Shown piece by piece: positions 37,510 through 47,771 of a stretch of 64,000 bases of DNA (positions are counted from its first letter, which is position 1; every line of letters begins with the position of its first letter). Location of the stretch: positions 1 through 64,000 of the forward strand of contig NZ_QKWN01000007.1 of NCBI RefSeq assembly GCF_007279655.1, given 5' to 3'. The position numbers were made by a program, and so were the translations under genes. The notes beneath the pieces are model-generated. The model did no database searches and was not told where the DNA came from. It worked only from the letters and a program-made list of their open reading frames with translations. Origin of the DNA: Robertkochia solimangrovi. GTDB lineage: Bacteria > Bacteroidota > Bacteroidia > Flavobacteriales > Flavobacteriaceae.

Positions 37510-40306
37510 AAAATCTTCTCATACGGAAGCCTCGTCGCATTCCTCCCTGGGGGGCGCCTTTACCTCCGAACTGATCGAACTTATAGGTAAGAGTCACCAT
37601 GAAGTATTGTTGCAGTACCGTACCCTGAGTATCCTGAATATAATCAACTCCGGTTGAACGAGTAGTATTAATATTCTGATCGAGCAGGTCATAGGCGATC
37701 ACCTTAAGACTTACCTTCTGCTTAAAGAGCTCCGCTCCGAGACTCATATTCCAGAATAACGCATCTTTATCAAATCCTTCTCCGACATTACCGTTGTAGG
37801 TATAATTGATATCATTACCCCAGATTATGTTTTTCGGCCAATAGGTCGTCGTCTTTAATCCGGCAGTGTGCGATATGAAACTTACATTATCAAAGGCTTC
37901 AAGATTATACTTCGTCTCATTGAAACTGATATTATACTGAGGCTCCACTTCCACCATCTCTCTGAAATTCAAGGTTGTTGATAAACGCACTCCCGGCGCA
38001 AAAGTCTTAGCTTCCAGTAGGGAGGCATTATTATAACTCAGAGATTTCGAATAGGTAAGATTCGGATCCAAACGCACACTCATGTTTAATGTACTGTCCT
38101 GTTTGATTTGCTTGGAATATCCAACACCCACATTATAACTGTAACTACCGTCAATATTGGTATACTCTGTAGTTCGCAGGAAGTCCTCATCAGTAGTGGT
38201 AACCGCCACCACCTGGTCTTGCTGATAACTGTAGTTTACATACATGAACAACCCTGTACCTTTTCTCCAATCAAAGTTATTGATGTTCATACTCAGATTA
38301 TGGTTCACTGTCGGATTCAGATCCGGATTACCGACCACGATATTCAATGGATTACTGACATCTGGCACCGGCTGTAATTGTGAGATCGACGGCACATCTA
38401 CGGAAGCGTTATATCGTGTAAACAAGTTGAAGTTCTTTCCGAACTGGAAACGCCCTCTCAGTCTGAAAAGCATATTTTCATAATCCTTTGAAAAGGAAGT
38501 TTGCTGAAGGAAGTCCTCATTACGAATATCGTTCATCTGGTAGATCCCCGACAAGCTGAACCAAACCTTTTCAGACCGGTAGTTCAATCCGAGACTTGGA
38601 CTCTGGCGGATATTTCGGAAGTCGAAATCTGAACTCAAGGTCTGATTAAAACTATCATAATCTCCGGTAGCCACATTAAAATCGTAAACGGAACGCTCAT
38701 TTTTTTGTTCAGAATAATCGTATTCGTATTGCGCTTCGATATTCAATTTACTGGTAATAGGATGCTCATAGGAGATTCCAAAAGTATAGGAATCCGAATT
38801 ATTCTTAACCTCTGTCAATTGATCCAGAGATTCAGAAGTAGCATTATCCCCGTAAATATTTCTTTCGGTTAAAAGGTTTGAAGTATTCAGGGATTCACTA
38901 TTATCATTGGCAAAGGAAACACGGATCACCTTACCTATTGTATCCAGTCTTTTAAAGATCTCCACCTGGTTACTGAAGTTTCGCACTTCCCCATCACTGA
39001 TCGTACTGGTTTCATTCGAGTTGATCAGACTTCCGTCTGCATCCCTTGAAATGGTGCTGTTCGTACTGGTTGTATTGGTATTACTCACACTCATGTTCGG
39101 GTTGACATTGATGCGCAAGGTCTTATCGATATCGAATTCCAGATTGGCACCCCCCCGGTGTGAATTTGAAAGTCCTTCAGAACGTCCTTCAGAATCGGTG
39201 AAGTAACTACCATCCGGGAGTATATTTTCACGGGAAGTCCTTTGTTCATTGAAAGAATCCCCATTCGAATAGAAATAATTGGTGCTTATTTCATATTTAT
39301 CTTTTTCGGAAACTGCAAAATCACCTCCTAAACTTGAGGAAGTCGTTATACCTTGTCCGCCACCGAACGAAATTCCATTGATTGAGAAACCACTTCCGCC
39401 TCTTACAATATTCACTCCACCACGGCCGCGACCACCACCAACAGCCCCAAAGACTTCATCCATAGAGAATCCCGGTGAATTAATATTATTCGAACTTCCC
39501 AAAATACTGATACGTTTGGTATCCTTAAAATAGTTGAGGAGTCCGTTTGCCTGATAACGGTCATCAGTACCGTATCCGGCCATAAAGCGTCCGAACATTC
39601 CTTTATTCTTATCCTTACGGATGGTCAGGTTGATCGTCTTGGTTTCCCCGTCTCCTTGCTGACCTTTGAATTCCTGTTCTTTAGTCTTAGTATCGGTGAT
39701 CTGTATTTTTTCGATGATATCCTTCGGAAGATTCTTTGTCGCAACTTTAGGATCACTGTCAAAGAAAACCTGTCCGTTCACCAGTACCCGGTTCACTTCT
39801 TTTCCATTCACTTTGATATTACCATCAAGATCCACTTCCACCCCCGGAAGTTTCTTCAAAACATCCTCGACGTTGGCATCCGGCCTGGTCTTAAAGGAAT
39901 TCGCATTGAACTCAAGCGTATCTTTTTTGATCACGATAGGTACGCGTTCGGCTACCACATCGACACCTTCCAGTTGTTCAGCCTGAATCGAAAGCGGAAT
40001 ATCACCCATATCGAACTTTTGTTGATCGAGGGTGATTGTTTTTTTTACAGATTCATACCCGTTGTAGGTAACGAATAGGTTTATGCTTTTTAATCTTGTT
40101 CGGAATTCCAGCTCGAAGATCCCTTCTTTTCCCGTAATGGTATAAGAGACCATAACGGAGTCTTGTATACTTTCCACATAAACAGTGGAGGCTTCAAGAG
40201 CTTCTTTGGTATCCGCATCGGAAACCCGGCCGGTTATCATATAATCCTGTGCATAGGAGACACCGGATAGAAAAACGGCAAGTAGTAGTAAGTAAAGTTT
40301 TTTCAT
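37508..40306 (-). CDS. TonB-dependent-receptor-like outer-membrane beta-barrel protein (OMP_b-brl_3)
   Basis: The 932-residue protein has a signal peptide (1-19, SYAQ), a carboxypeptidase-regulatory-like domain (about 22-105), a plug-like region with DVLKKLPGVEVDLDGNIKVNGK (about 145-170), then a barrel of about 700 residues. A Gly/Arg-rich loop near 285-320 and a Gly/Arg-rich end (GGMRRGFRMRRF) are unusual for a barrel, which normally ends in an aromatic strand; the family tolerates it. These proteins lack a SusD partner and the substrate is unknown. The gene stands alone. Confidence 0.9.
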   Translation of the reverse strand: MKKLYLLLLAVFLSGVSYAQDYMITGRVSDADTKEALEASTVYVESIQDSVMVSYTITGKEGIFELEFRTRLKSINLFVTYNGYESVKKTITLDQQKFDMGDIPLSIQAEQLEGVDVVAERVPIVIKKDTLEFNANSFKTRPDANVEDVLKKLPGVEVDLDGNIKVNGKEVNRVLVNGQVFFDSDPKVATKNLPKDIIEKIQITDTKTKEQEFKGQQGDGETKTINLTIRKDKNKGMFGRFMAGYGTDDRYQANGLLNYFKDTKRISILGSSNNINSPGFSMDEVFGAVGGGRGRGGVNIVRGGSGFSINGISFGGGQGITTSSSLGGDFAVSEKDKYEISTNYFYSNGDSFNEQRTSRENILPDGSYFTDSEGRSEGLSNSHRGGANLEFDIDKTLRINVNPNMSVSNTNTTSTNSTISRDADGSLINSNETSTISDGEVRNFSNQVEIFKRLDTIGKVIRVSFANDNSESLNTSNLLTERNIYGDNATSESLDQLTEVKNNSDSYTFGISYEHPITSKLNIEAQYEYDYSEQKNERSVYDFNVATGDYDSFNQTLSSDFDFRNIRQSPSLGLNYRSEKVWFSLSGIYQMNDIRNEDFLQQTSFSKDYENMLFRLRGRFQFGKNFNLFTRYNASVDVPSISQLQPVPDVSNPLNIVVGNPDLNPTVNHNLSMNINNFDWRKGTGLFMYVNYSYQQDQVVAVTTTDEDFLRTTEYTNIDGSYSYNVGVGYSKQIKQDSTLNMSVRLDPNLTYSKSLSYNNASLLEAKTFAPGVRLSTTLNFREMVEVEPQYNISFNETKYNLEAFDNVSFISHTAGLKTTTYWPKNIIWGNDINYTYNGNVGEGFDKDALFWNMSLGAELFKQKVSLKVIAYDLLDQNINTTRSTGVDYIQDTQGTVLQQYFMVTLTYKFDQFGGKGAPQGGMRRGFRMRRF

Positions 40307-40498
40307 TGATGAACATTTAATTGTGGTTGGACGGATTCATTTTGCAAAGGTTTAACGGACAAACGTTAAGATAATCTTAAATAGAAATGTTAAATCCTAT
40401 GCAAAAAACACAAACCCTTTCTTTTTCGATATCAATTCGATAACGACAAAAAAAGGGCTATCCCGCAAACTAAAATGTTAACTTTGTGAGAAACTTTC

Positions 40499-41803
40499 TT
40501 ATTTTTTTCTAAAATACACCTGAACAGGGACACCTGTAAAGTCGAAATTCTGCCGAAGCTTATTTTCTACATACCTGCGATACGGATCTCTCACATATTG
40601 AGGCAGGTTGGCAAAGAATGCGAATTGAGGAGTTGGAGTCGGTAATTGTGTACAGAATTTTATCTTTACATACTTACCCTTGTGCGCCGGTGGCGGATTC
40701 TTTTCAATAAGCGGAAGCATCACCTCATTTAACTTCGAAGTACTGATACGCTTGGTTTTATTTTTATAAACCTCAACCGCGGTCTCGATCGCCTTATAGA
40801 TACGCTGTTTGGTAAGTGCAGAAATAAACACGATCGGCACATCGGTAAATGGCTCGATCTGTTTTCTGATATAGGTTTCAAACTTTTTGACAGAATCCGT
40901 ATCCTTTTCAACCAGATCCCACTTATTAACAAGGATCACAATTCCTTTCTTATTTCTTTCTGCCAACCAGAAGATATTGAGATCCTGCCCTTCAAAACCG
41001 CGATTGGCATCGATCACAAGAAGACAAACATCACAATATTCGATAGCGCGTACAGAACGCATAACCGTATAGAACTCCAGATCTTCCTTCACCTTTCTCT
41101 TCCTGCGAATTCCTGCTGTATCCACAAGATTGAATTCGAATCCGAAACGATTATAACGCGTATCCACACTATCACGAGTGGTTCCGGCGATATCGGTTAC
41201 GATATAGCGATCTTCTCCAAGTAATGCATTTATAAAAGAAGATTTTCCTGCATTAGGACGTCCTACCACTGCAAATCTCGGTAGTTCCTCTTCCTCTTCT
41301 TCAACGTTCTCCGGTAATACATCAACGATGGCGTCGAGTAGTTCACCCGTTCCACTACCATTGATCCCAGATATATTGTAATATTCACCTAAACCAAGCG
41401 AATAGAATTCAACGGCATCAGCCTGACGTACGGCACTATCAACTTTATTGACTGCGAGGAATACAGGTTTATTGACCTGGCGAAGTAATTGAGCTACTTC
41501 CACATCCATACCGGTTACCCCGGTAGACACATCAACCACAAAAACAATCACATCGGCTTCTTCGATCGCAAGTTCCACCTGCTTATCGATTTCCTGCTCG
41601 AAGATATCATCGCTTCCCACGACATATCCTCCGGTATCGATCAGGGAAAACTCCTTTCCGTTCCAGTCAGATTTACCGTAATGACGATCCCGTGTAACAC
41701 CACTGATCTCATCTACAATGGCTTCTCTTCTCTTGATCAACCGGTTAAAAAGGGTTGATTTACCTACATTAGGCCTCCCGACAATGGCTACAATACCGCT
41801 CAT
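40499..41803 (-). CDS. der: Ribosome biogenesis GTPase Der
   Basis: The 434-residue GTPase has two tandem G domains: G1 motifs [12 protein letters not shown] (about 8-19) and [12 protein letters not shown] (about 181-192), each followed by its DTGG or DTAG and NKxD motifs, and a C-terminal KH-like domain. Der is needed for assembly of the 50S subunit. The length is normal. On the minus strand TACCTTTG at 41821-41828 resembles a -7 promoter element just before the start. Confidence 0.97.
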   Translation of the reverse strand: MSGIVAIVGRPNVGKSTLFNRLIKRREAIVDEISGVTRDRHYGKSDWNGKEFSLIDTGGYVVGSDDIFEQEIDKQVELAIEEADVIVFVVDVSTGVTGMDVEVAQLLRQVNKPVFLAVNKVDSAVRQADAVEFYSLGLGEYYNISGINGSGTGELLDAIVDVLPENVEEEEEELPRFAVVGRPNAGKSSFINALLGEDRYIVTDIAGTTRDSVDTRYNRFGFEFNLVDTAGIRRKRKVKEDLEFYTVMRSVRAIEYCDVCLLVIDANRGFEGQDLNIFWLAERNKKGIVILVNKWDLVEKDTDSVKKFETYIRKQIEPFTDVPIVFISALTKQRIYKAIETAVEVYKNKTKRISTSKLNEVMLPLIEKNPPPAHKGKYVKIKFCTQLPTPTPQFAFFANLPQYVRDPYRRYVENKLRQNFDFTGVPVQVYFRKK

Positions 41804-41828
41804 GATAAAAATTTATGGCGCAAAGGTA

Positions 41829-42262
41829 ATGTTTACTGGCTTAATTTTAAATGTTTAATTTCGAATGTTTTCTATGTTGCAAAAACAAGCATCTTCAGTT
41901 GCAATTCCATGTCATTACTGTTTGAAGAAAAACTCAAAACACTAAATTCCATTCATAAACATTTGTATTAATATCCCTTCATTTTTATTTGGACTAAAAG
42001 CCCCTTCCACTATCTCATAAATCCTGAGCCCGCTCCCGATTTCTCGGGACACTTCCTCCACAGGTCACTTTAGCATTAATACTAACGGCCCTAAATAGCG
42101 ACGACCCGCAACGCCGCCACTCGTCACTTTCCAGTGCAACAGCAGACAAAAAGATTTTAACCACCCTATCTTAACAAGAGCGTAAATAACTTAATATTAA
42201 CACATTAAGAGAATTAATTTATCGAACTTTATCAGGTATAACAAACTTAAAATTTCATTATT
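41829..42262. other. Gene-free segment between der and the Ysc84 gene
   Basis: This stretch of about 430 bp between two divergent genes has no frame I can support. The portion 42000-42130 is more GC-rich than its surroundings and contains the inverted repeat CCCGA-TTTC-TCGGG. It may hold promoters for both genes; nothing more is seen. Confidence 0.5.
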
Positions 42263-42799
42263 ATGAACAAGTTCAAATTCCTGGGATCGATGTTAGTCGT
42301 GCTTTTTCTGTGTCTCCCGTTATATGCGCAGAGTGATAAGGACAAAGAAATCATGAATGACGCAAAAAGCGCCAAGGAAGCCCTGATCAAAGATGATCCG
42401 GGACTGAAGAAATTCTTTGAAAAGGCTGCAGGGTATGTAATTTTCCCTAATGTCGGAAAAGGCGCCTTCATCGTAGGTGGTGCGTCGGGTAATGGTGTAC
42501 TTTACGAAAAGGGTACCGCTACGGGTATGGCTTCACTTACCAAGGTAAGTGTTGGATTGCAAGCGGGCGGTGAGGCACTTATCGAAGTGATTTTTTTTGA
42601 AACCCAGAATGAAGTAGATGAATTTAAAAAGAACAAGTTCAAATTTGACGCAGGAGCCACCGCCACTGCGGTTAAATCAGGCGAATCGGTGAATGCCAAA
42701 TATTCAGAAGGAGTTGCAGTGTTTACTCATACCAAAGGAGGATTGATGGCAGAAGCTTCCGTCGGAGGTCAGAAATTCAAATATAAAGCCTTTAAATAA
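42263..42799 (+). CDS. Ysc84-domain secreted lipid-binding protein
   Basis: The 178-residue protein has a signal peptide (1-22, LYAQ) and a Ysc84/SYLF domain (about 45-178), with FFEKAAGYVIFPNVGKGAF, VGGASGNGVLYE and a C-terminal GGLMAEASVGGQKFKY. SYLF domains bind phosphoinositides in eukaryotes; bacterial members are periplasmic and of unknown role. It stands alone, with der divergent upstream and era converging downstream. Confidence 0.92.
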   Translation: MNKFKFLGSMLVVLFLCLPLYAQSDKDKEIMNDAKSAKEALIKDDPGLKKFFEKAAGYVIFPNVGKGAFIVGGASGNGVLYEKGTATGMASLTKVSVGLQAGGEALIEVIFFETQNEVDEFKKNKFKFDAGATATAVKSGESVNAKYSEGVAVFTHTKGGLMAEASVGGQKFKYKAFK

Positions 42800-42880
42800 A
42801 GGGATTTGTTAGGCTTCAGGCTATATGCTTTAGGCTTTATGATTAAACATAGCGTCTAAAGCATATGGCAGTTAGCTGAT
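42800..42880. repeat. Short intergenic repeat TTAGGCTT/CATATG type
   Basis: The gap contains TTAGGCTTCAGGC, CTTTAGGCTTTATG and a partial inverse copy near 42855-42868 (CTAAAGCATATG). It belongs to the same kind of low-complexity intergenic words as other gaps here. Confidence 0.5.
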
Positions 42881-42882
42881 CT

Positions 42883-43770
42883 CTATTTTTGATTATAGCC
42901 GAATCTTTTCAATTGCTTTTCATTGGAACGCCAGTTCTTATTGACCTTTACATAGAGTTCCAGGTGTACTTGCTTTCCAAAAAATTTCTCAAGATCCTCA
43001 CGGGATTGAATTCCCACTCTCTTAAGTGCATTCCCTTTGTGACCGATAATGATTCCTTTTTGTGTATCTCTTTCCACCATGATAACAGAGCGGATTCGGA
43101 TGATATTATCACTTTCTACGAATTCTTCGGTTTCTACTTCCACAGCATATGGAATTTCCTTTTTGTAATTAAAAAGAATCTTCTCACGAATCGTCTCATT
43201 TACAAAGAAACGTTCCGGCTTATCGGTAAGCTGATCTTTCGGATAAAAAGGTTCCGATTCTGGAAGCAATTCCAGAATTCGGTTAAAAACCACATCAACA
43301 TTGAAGTTCTCGAGTGCGGAAATCGGATAGATTTCGGCATTCGGCACCAATTCTTTCCAGTAATCTACCTGCGATTCCAACATCTCCTGATCAGAGGTAT
43401 CGATCTTATTGAGCAGTAAAAGCACAGGTACTTTAGTCCCGGTAATCTTTTTAAAGAAATCCTCATCCTTCAGCGCCTTCTCACCGATCTCAACCATGTA
43501 AACCAACACATCCGCATCTTCAAAAGCTGATTTCACGAAATCCATCATGGATTTCTGAAGTTCATAGGCAGGCTTTATAATCCCAGGCGTATCCGACAGG
43601 ATCACCTGAAAATCATCCCCGTTCACGATTCCGAAGATACGATGACGGGTGGTCTGTGCCTTTGAAGTAATGATGGAGAGCTTCTCTCCTACTAAGGCAT
43701 TCATCAATGTGGATTTTCCAACATTGGGATTACCGATAATATTTACGAAACCTGCTTTATGCTTTTCCAT
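42883..43770 (-). CDS. era: GTPase Era
   Basis: The 295-residue GTPase has an N-terminal G domain with [12 protein letters not shown] (about 12-23), DTPGI and NKID, and a C-terminal KH domain with GIIIGHKGNALKRVG. Era binds the 3' end of 16S rRNA in 30S maturation. Its start lies inside the 3' end of the upstream AGCS gene (14-bp overlap), so the two are co-transcribed and perhaps translationally coupled. Confidence 0.97.
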   Translation of the reverse strand: MEKHKAGFVNIIGNPNVGKSTLMNALVGEKLSIITSKAQTTRHRIFGIVNGDDFQVILSDTPGIIKPAYELQKSMMDFVKSAFEDADVLVYMVEIGEKALKDEDFFKKITGTKVPVLLLLNKIDTSDQEMLESQVDYWKELVPNAEIYPISALENFNVDVVFNRILELLPESEPFYPKDQLTDKPERFFVNETIREKILFNYKKEIPYAVEVETEEFVESDNIIRIRSVIMVERDTQKGIIIGHKGNALKRVGIQSREDLEKFFGKQVHLELYVKVNKNWRSNEKQLKRFGYNQK

Positions 43771-45124
43771 GATTTATTTTTGAGAAATAGGCCTTCATAT
43801 TGGCATTGATCTGGGGTGACAGGTAAAGTATGGCGATCATATTCGGAATACACATTACCGCGAAGGACAGGTCGATCAAATTGATCACCAGATCCAGTTC
43901 AGATATCGCTGCAAAAATAATACTTATAATGTAAATATAGTTATAGAAACGTCCAGTCTTTTGATTGGTTAGGAATCCAAGGCACTTCGTTCCATAGTAG
44001 GAATAGGTAAAAAGTGTTGATATGGCAAAGATGATTACGAGTAGCATCAGGAATTCTGCTCCAAATCCAAACAGGGAACGTTCAAAGGCTAAAAGGGTTA
44101 GCTGGATTCCATTGTTCTCTGATTCCAGATATACACCACTAACGATAATAATCAATGCAGTAATGGTACAAACGATGATCGTATCGATAAAGGGTCCGAG
44201 CATCGCCACAAGTCCTTCCTGAGTCGGCTCACTGGTTCTCGACTGGCCATGAAACATCGGTGCATTTCCCACACCTGATTCATTTGAGAAGATCGCTCTT
44301 CTCACCCCTAATAATACCAATCCCCAAAAACCGCCCTGTACCGCGGTATTAAAATTGAACGCTTCTGTAAATATCAGTTTGAAAGATGGCAGGATTTGAT
44401 CATAGTTCAGCACAAAGATCACAACTGCCGCAAGCATATAGAGTGCTACCATCCAGGGCACAAGCGAAGCAGAAGCCTTCGCGATGTTTTTAAGTCCGCC
44501 AAAGATCACCAGAGAAGTCACTACGACCAGTATGATTCCGATGATCGCTCTCCAGGTGAATTCACCAAGTTGAAAAAGGCTTTCATCCGGTTTTACGACG
44601 GCGATGAGCGTTTCAGTAAGCTGATTGGTTGTAAAGATCGGAAGCACTCCGATAAGGCCGGCAATACTAAAGAGAATCGCCATGGGTTTTCCAAAGGTAC
44701 GGATACCGTTTACCATATAATACATGGGACCTCCGAGCAATTCACCCGCTGCATCTTTCGATCGGAACATCACGGCCAGGGAGCAAGAATAGAATTTGAT
44801 ACACATGCCGATAACAGCGGTCAGCCACATCCAGAAAACCACACCGGGCCCTCCGTTATGGATAGCAATAGCCACACCTGAAATATTCCCAAGACCAACG
44901 GTAGCGGCAACGGCAGATGCCAGTGCCTGATAATGGCTCACATCACCGGAATCACCTTCCTTATCGAATTTCCCCATGGTGACCTGAATAGCATGCTTAA
45001 AATGCAGATATGGTTTGAACTTTGAATAAAAAACAAGAAAGAGTCCGCCACCGATAACGAAGAAAAGCATAAACCACTCAGCAACACCGATCATTTTAGA
45101 GGTTAGTTCGATAAGAAAATCCAT
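43757..45124 (-). CDS. Alanine/glycine:cation symporter (AGCS family)
   Basis: The 455-residue inner-membrane protein has about ten or eleven hydrophobic segments and AGCS signatures: GLGNISGVAIAIHNGGPGVVFWMW near residue 75, and SNESGVGNAPMFHGQS near residue 280. It should import alanine or glycine with sodium. The gene precedes era with a 14-bp overlap. Confidence 0.93.
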   Translation of the reverse strand: MDFLIELTSKMIGVAEWFMLFFVIGGGLFLVFYSKFKPYLHFKHAIQVTMGKFDKEGDSGDVSHYQALASAVAATVGLGNISGVAIAIHNGGPGVVFWMWLTAVIGMCIKFYSCSLAVMFRSKDAAGELLGGPMYYMVNGIRTFGKPMAILFSIAGLIGVLPIFTTNQLTETLIAVVKPDESLFQLGEFTWRAIIGIILVVVTSLVIFGGLKNIAKASASLVPWMVALYMLAAVVIFVLNYDQILPSFKLIFTEAFNFNTAVQGGFWGLVLLGVRRAIFSNESGVGNAPMFHGQSRTSEPTQEGLVAMLGPFIDTIIVCTITALIIIVSGVYLESENNGIQLTLLAFERSLFGFGAEFLMLLVIIFAISTLFTYSYYGTKCLGFLTNQKTGRFYNYIYIISIIFAAISELDLVINLIDLSFAVMCIPNMIAILYLSPQINANMKAYFSKINHGKA

Positions 45125-45179
45125 AGGGTAATTGATTTTAATATTTGATTAGTTAGTTCGGAAAGGGTAAATATAATGT

Positions 45180-45880
45180 TTAATGGTAAATGACCAATTT
45201 TAGTTGTGAGTTGAGAGTTAAGAGTTGTAAGTTATAGACATTGTAACTTTGTAACAACGTGACATGTCAACCTCGGAAAACAGAGTAGCGTACTATTTCA
45301 CCCCTTCACAAGGTAACATGTAACAGCGTATCTAAATCGAATTGAGAATTGAGAATTGAAAAATCAGGGGTCTGTTTTAAAAAAGAATTAACCATCCATA
45401 ATCCTTAATTCATAAGTCACATTTAAATCAACACCAGAAGTTAGAAAACGGAAAACAGTGGTTTCCTGCTTCACTGCTTTCTGCATTACTGCTTCACCTT
45501 GTAGTAAGCAACTGAAGTTAAATTAAGAATTATGAATTAAGAATTATGAGTTAAGAGTTATGAGTGATAGGCTCTACTGTAAAAATGTAACAGGTCACCC
45601 AACAGGAAACAGAAAACAGGTAACAGCATACAGCCTAAAGCTCTTCTGCTTCACCTTTTAGTAAGCAACTGAAGTTAAATTATGAATTATGAGTTAAGAA
45701 TTATGAGTAATAGGCTCTGTAACTGTAACGATATAACAATGTAACGATGTAACAGAGGTCACCAAACAGGGAATAGAAGACAGACAACAGCTTACAGCCT
45801 ACTGCTTCACTACATTACTGTTTACTGTGTACTGCATTACTACAAACTATCACCAAATTTAAAATCTAACATTTATAATT
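45180..45880. repeat. Repeat-rich gene-free gap of low-complexity words
   Basis: About 700 bp hold no gene but many copies of short words: GAATTGAGAATTGAGAATTG, AATTATGAATTAAGAATTATGAG (in two long blocks near 45520 and 45680), GTAACAACGTAACA-type strings, TTACTGCTTCACC, and CACCAGAAGTTAG, which also ends the repeat units at 1-1953. The two blocks around 45486-45565 and 45648-45725 are imperfect direct repeats of each other (both with CCTTGTAGTAAGC or CCTTTTAGTAAGC followed by AACTGAAGTTAAATTA). Confidence 0.8.
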
Positions 45881-45965
45881 TACAATCTTCACCTCCTCAG
45901 CAGCTGTCAATGAACCCATTGCGTAAAACATGGATGATTATAATAATATTTTTGCCCAATAACAT

Positions 45966-45995
45966 TTGGATAACATAAAAATGGTTGTATATTTG
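45966..45995 (+). promoter_or_regulatory. Promoter of the tRNA gene
   Basis: TTG at 45966-45968 and TATATTTG at 45988-45995 are exactly 19 bp apart, a full match to the Bacteroidota -33/-7 consensus. The tRNA begins 12 bp further on. Confidence 0.88.
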
Positions 45996-46007
45996 CACTC
46001 GCAAGAT

Positions 46008-46080
<73 letters not shown>

Positions 46081-46081
46081 C

Positions 46082-46122
46082 TAGAAAAAAGGCTTTCGAT
46101 TTCTCGAAAGCCTTTTTTAATA
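46082..46122 (+). terminator. Terminator of the tRNA gene
   Basis: AAAGGCTTTCGA and TCGAAAGCCTTT form a 12-bp stem followed by a T run, directly after the tRNA. Confidence 0.92.
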
Positions 46123-46315
46123 CCTTGAATTCTACTCCCGCTCTACATTTTTTCGAAACCATCTCAAAAGTTATCAAAAGAATTACCTAAGCACTGTCAT
46201 TTGTCTGGAAATCAGTATTCAAAACAAATTGAACAAAAAGAGATATAGACCTTTGTCCATTATGAATTACATTAGTATGTTTTTCAAAGTCAAAAAATTC
46301 TAACATTTACGCACT

Positions 46316-46669
46316 TCATCGTTGATCGATATATGTTTTACCCCACTGTTCCAAGGCTATAAAAATTCCTTCGAGTGAGTTCCCCAATGTAGTTAACCCA
46401 TACTCCACTTTAGGCGGGATTACCGGATAAACCTCTCTTGTCAACAAATTATCTTCTTCCATTTCGCGAAGTTGAGCGGTTAAACTTTTATCTGAAATAG
46501 GCTCTAATAAGGTTTTTATTTCAGTAAATCTTAATGGCTTTCCGGATCTTAATGCTTTATATATTTTTAATTTCCATTTTCCTCCCAGTATGGACAATGA
46601 AGCTTCAATGGCACAGTCCGATTCCGGGTTGTTTTCGCAATTGATGGTGGTTCTTCTACTATAACTCAT
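46316..46669 (-). CDS. HxlR family transcriptional regulator
   Basis: The 117-residue protein has the HxlR winged helix: C-x-I-EASLSILGGKWKLKIYKALRSGKPLRFTEIK at about 19-50 with a conserved cysteine (Cys19) that in some members senses thiol-reactive compounds, then the recognition helix SDKSLTAQLREMEEDNLL. It is divergent from an SDR gene, which is a common target arrangement. A perfect palindrome in the shared gap (46733-46752) is the likely operator. Confidence 0.92.
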   Translation of the reverse strand: MSYSRRTTINCENNPESDCAIEASLSILGGKWKLKIYKALRSGKPLRFTEIKTLLEPISDKSLTAQLREMEEDNLLTREVYPVIPPKVEYGLTTLGNSLEGIFIALEQWGKTYIDQR

Positions 46670-46732
46670 TTTTTTTAATTTTTTTTCCTTGGCAAGTGTT
46701 TGTTTTTCAGTAAATCAAACCTTAATCTCAGC

Positions 46733-46784
46733 AACTTACCATAAGGTAAGTTATTGTTATTCAGTAAAATAGATTTTAGATTTG
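46733..46784 (+). promoter_or_regulatory. Palindromic operator and promoter in the HxlR-SDR gap
   Basis: AACTTACC (46733-46740) and GGTAAGTT (46745-46752) form a perfect 8-bp inverted repeat with a 4-bp centre. Directly downstream, TTG (46754-46756) and TAGATTTG (46777-46784) are 20 bp apart and fit the Bacteroidota promoter for the SDR gene. The palindrome therefore borders the -33 element, well placed for repression or activation by the divergent HxlR protein. Confidence 0.75.
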
Positions 46785-46801
46785 CTTAAAATTTATAATA
46801 C

Positions 46802-47542
46802 ATGAAACATAAAATTCTTATTACCGGAGGATCATCCGGAATCGGCTTTGGAATAGCACAATACTTTTATAAAAAAGGGTGGGATGTCCTAATTACCGGC
46901 AGGAACAAAGATAAGTTAAATGCAGCAAAAAATGCAATGCCGAACATTAATGCTCTGGAATACAGCAGCTTAAATGAAGAACATCTTGACAGGGTCATTG
47001 ATTTTATAGGAGAGATTTGGAATGGCAGACTGGATATTCTAGTCAATAGTGCCGGACATGTTGAACTTGGGAGCCTTAAAGACATTACAGGTTCTTCCAT
47101 GTCAGAGATGTACCAAGTTCATTTGATAGGCCCTTCACTATTGGCTTCAAAGTGTCTGGACTTTTTGGCTGTTACCAAAGGACATATTCTAAACATTACA
47201 AGTAGTCATGGTATTAAGGCATATCCAGGTATTAGTGCATACGGTTCGGCAAAGGCTGGCCTTAATATGTTAACTAAAGTCTGGGCTCTGGAACTTGCTC
47301 CCATGGGAATTAACGTTAATGCAATAGCACCCGGCCCTACGAATACCGACATACTAAAATCTGCCGGTTTTGATGATGAAACTATTTCCGCCATTAAGGA
47401 AAGTGAAAAAAAACAAATACCACTCCAAAAAAGAGGGAGTGTAGCTGATATCGTTTCAGCCGCTGTCTTTTTATTAGACTCAGGGTCAGAATGGACTACC
47501 GGAGTTGTCCTTCCCGTGGACGGGGGCATATCAATATCTTAA
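46802..47542 (+). CDS. Short-chain dehydrogenase/reductase (SDR)
   Basis: The 246-residue cytoplasmic enzyme is a classical SDR: GGSSGIGFG binds the nucleotide (about 8-16), LVNSAG is the NAG motif, ITSS carries the catalytic serine and AYGSAKAG the Tyr-x3-Lys. The C-terminal VVLPVDGGISIS is typical of the family. The basic residues after the first beta strand suggest NADP(H). The substrate is unknown. The gene is divergent from, and probably controlled by, the HxlR regulator. Confidence 0.93.
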   Translation: MKHKILITGGSSGIGFGIAQYFYKKGWDVLITGRNKDKLNAAKNAMPNINALEYSSLNEEHLDRVIDFIGEIWNGRLDILVNSAGHVELGSLKDITGSSMSEMYQVHLIGPSLLASKCLDFLAVTKGHILNITSSHGIKAYPGISAYGSAKAGLNMLTKVWALELAPMGINVNAIAPGPTNTDILKSAGFDDETISAIKESEKKQIPLQKRGSVADIVSAAVFLLDSGSEWTTGVVLPVDGGISIS

Positions 47543-47771
47543 AAAACCTGCATCCATTTAAGTTAGTGATTCAATAATGAGGATCAAATAGGACTGTATA
47601 TTATATTACAGCGCTAGAAGTGGCCTGTCCCTATAATGTGATACCTGTAAAACGTTAAAAAATATTTAACTAACAACTTATTGTTGTAGCTCCTAAATAG
47701 ATCCTTTAGGTTTGAAAGGGAAATAAACACATTACATTTATTCGATCACTAATAGCTATTACTATAAGTAA

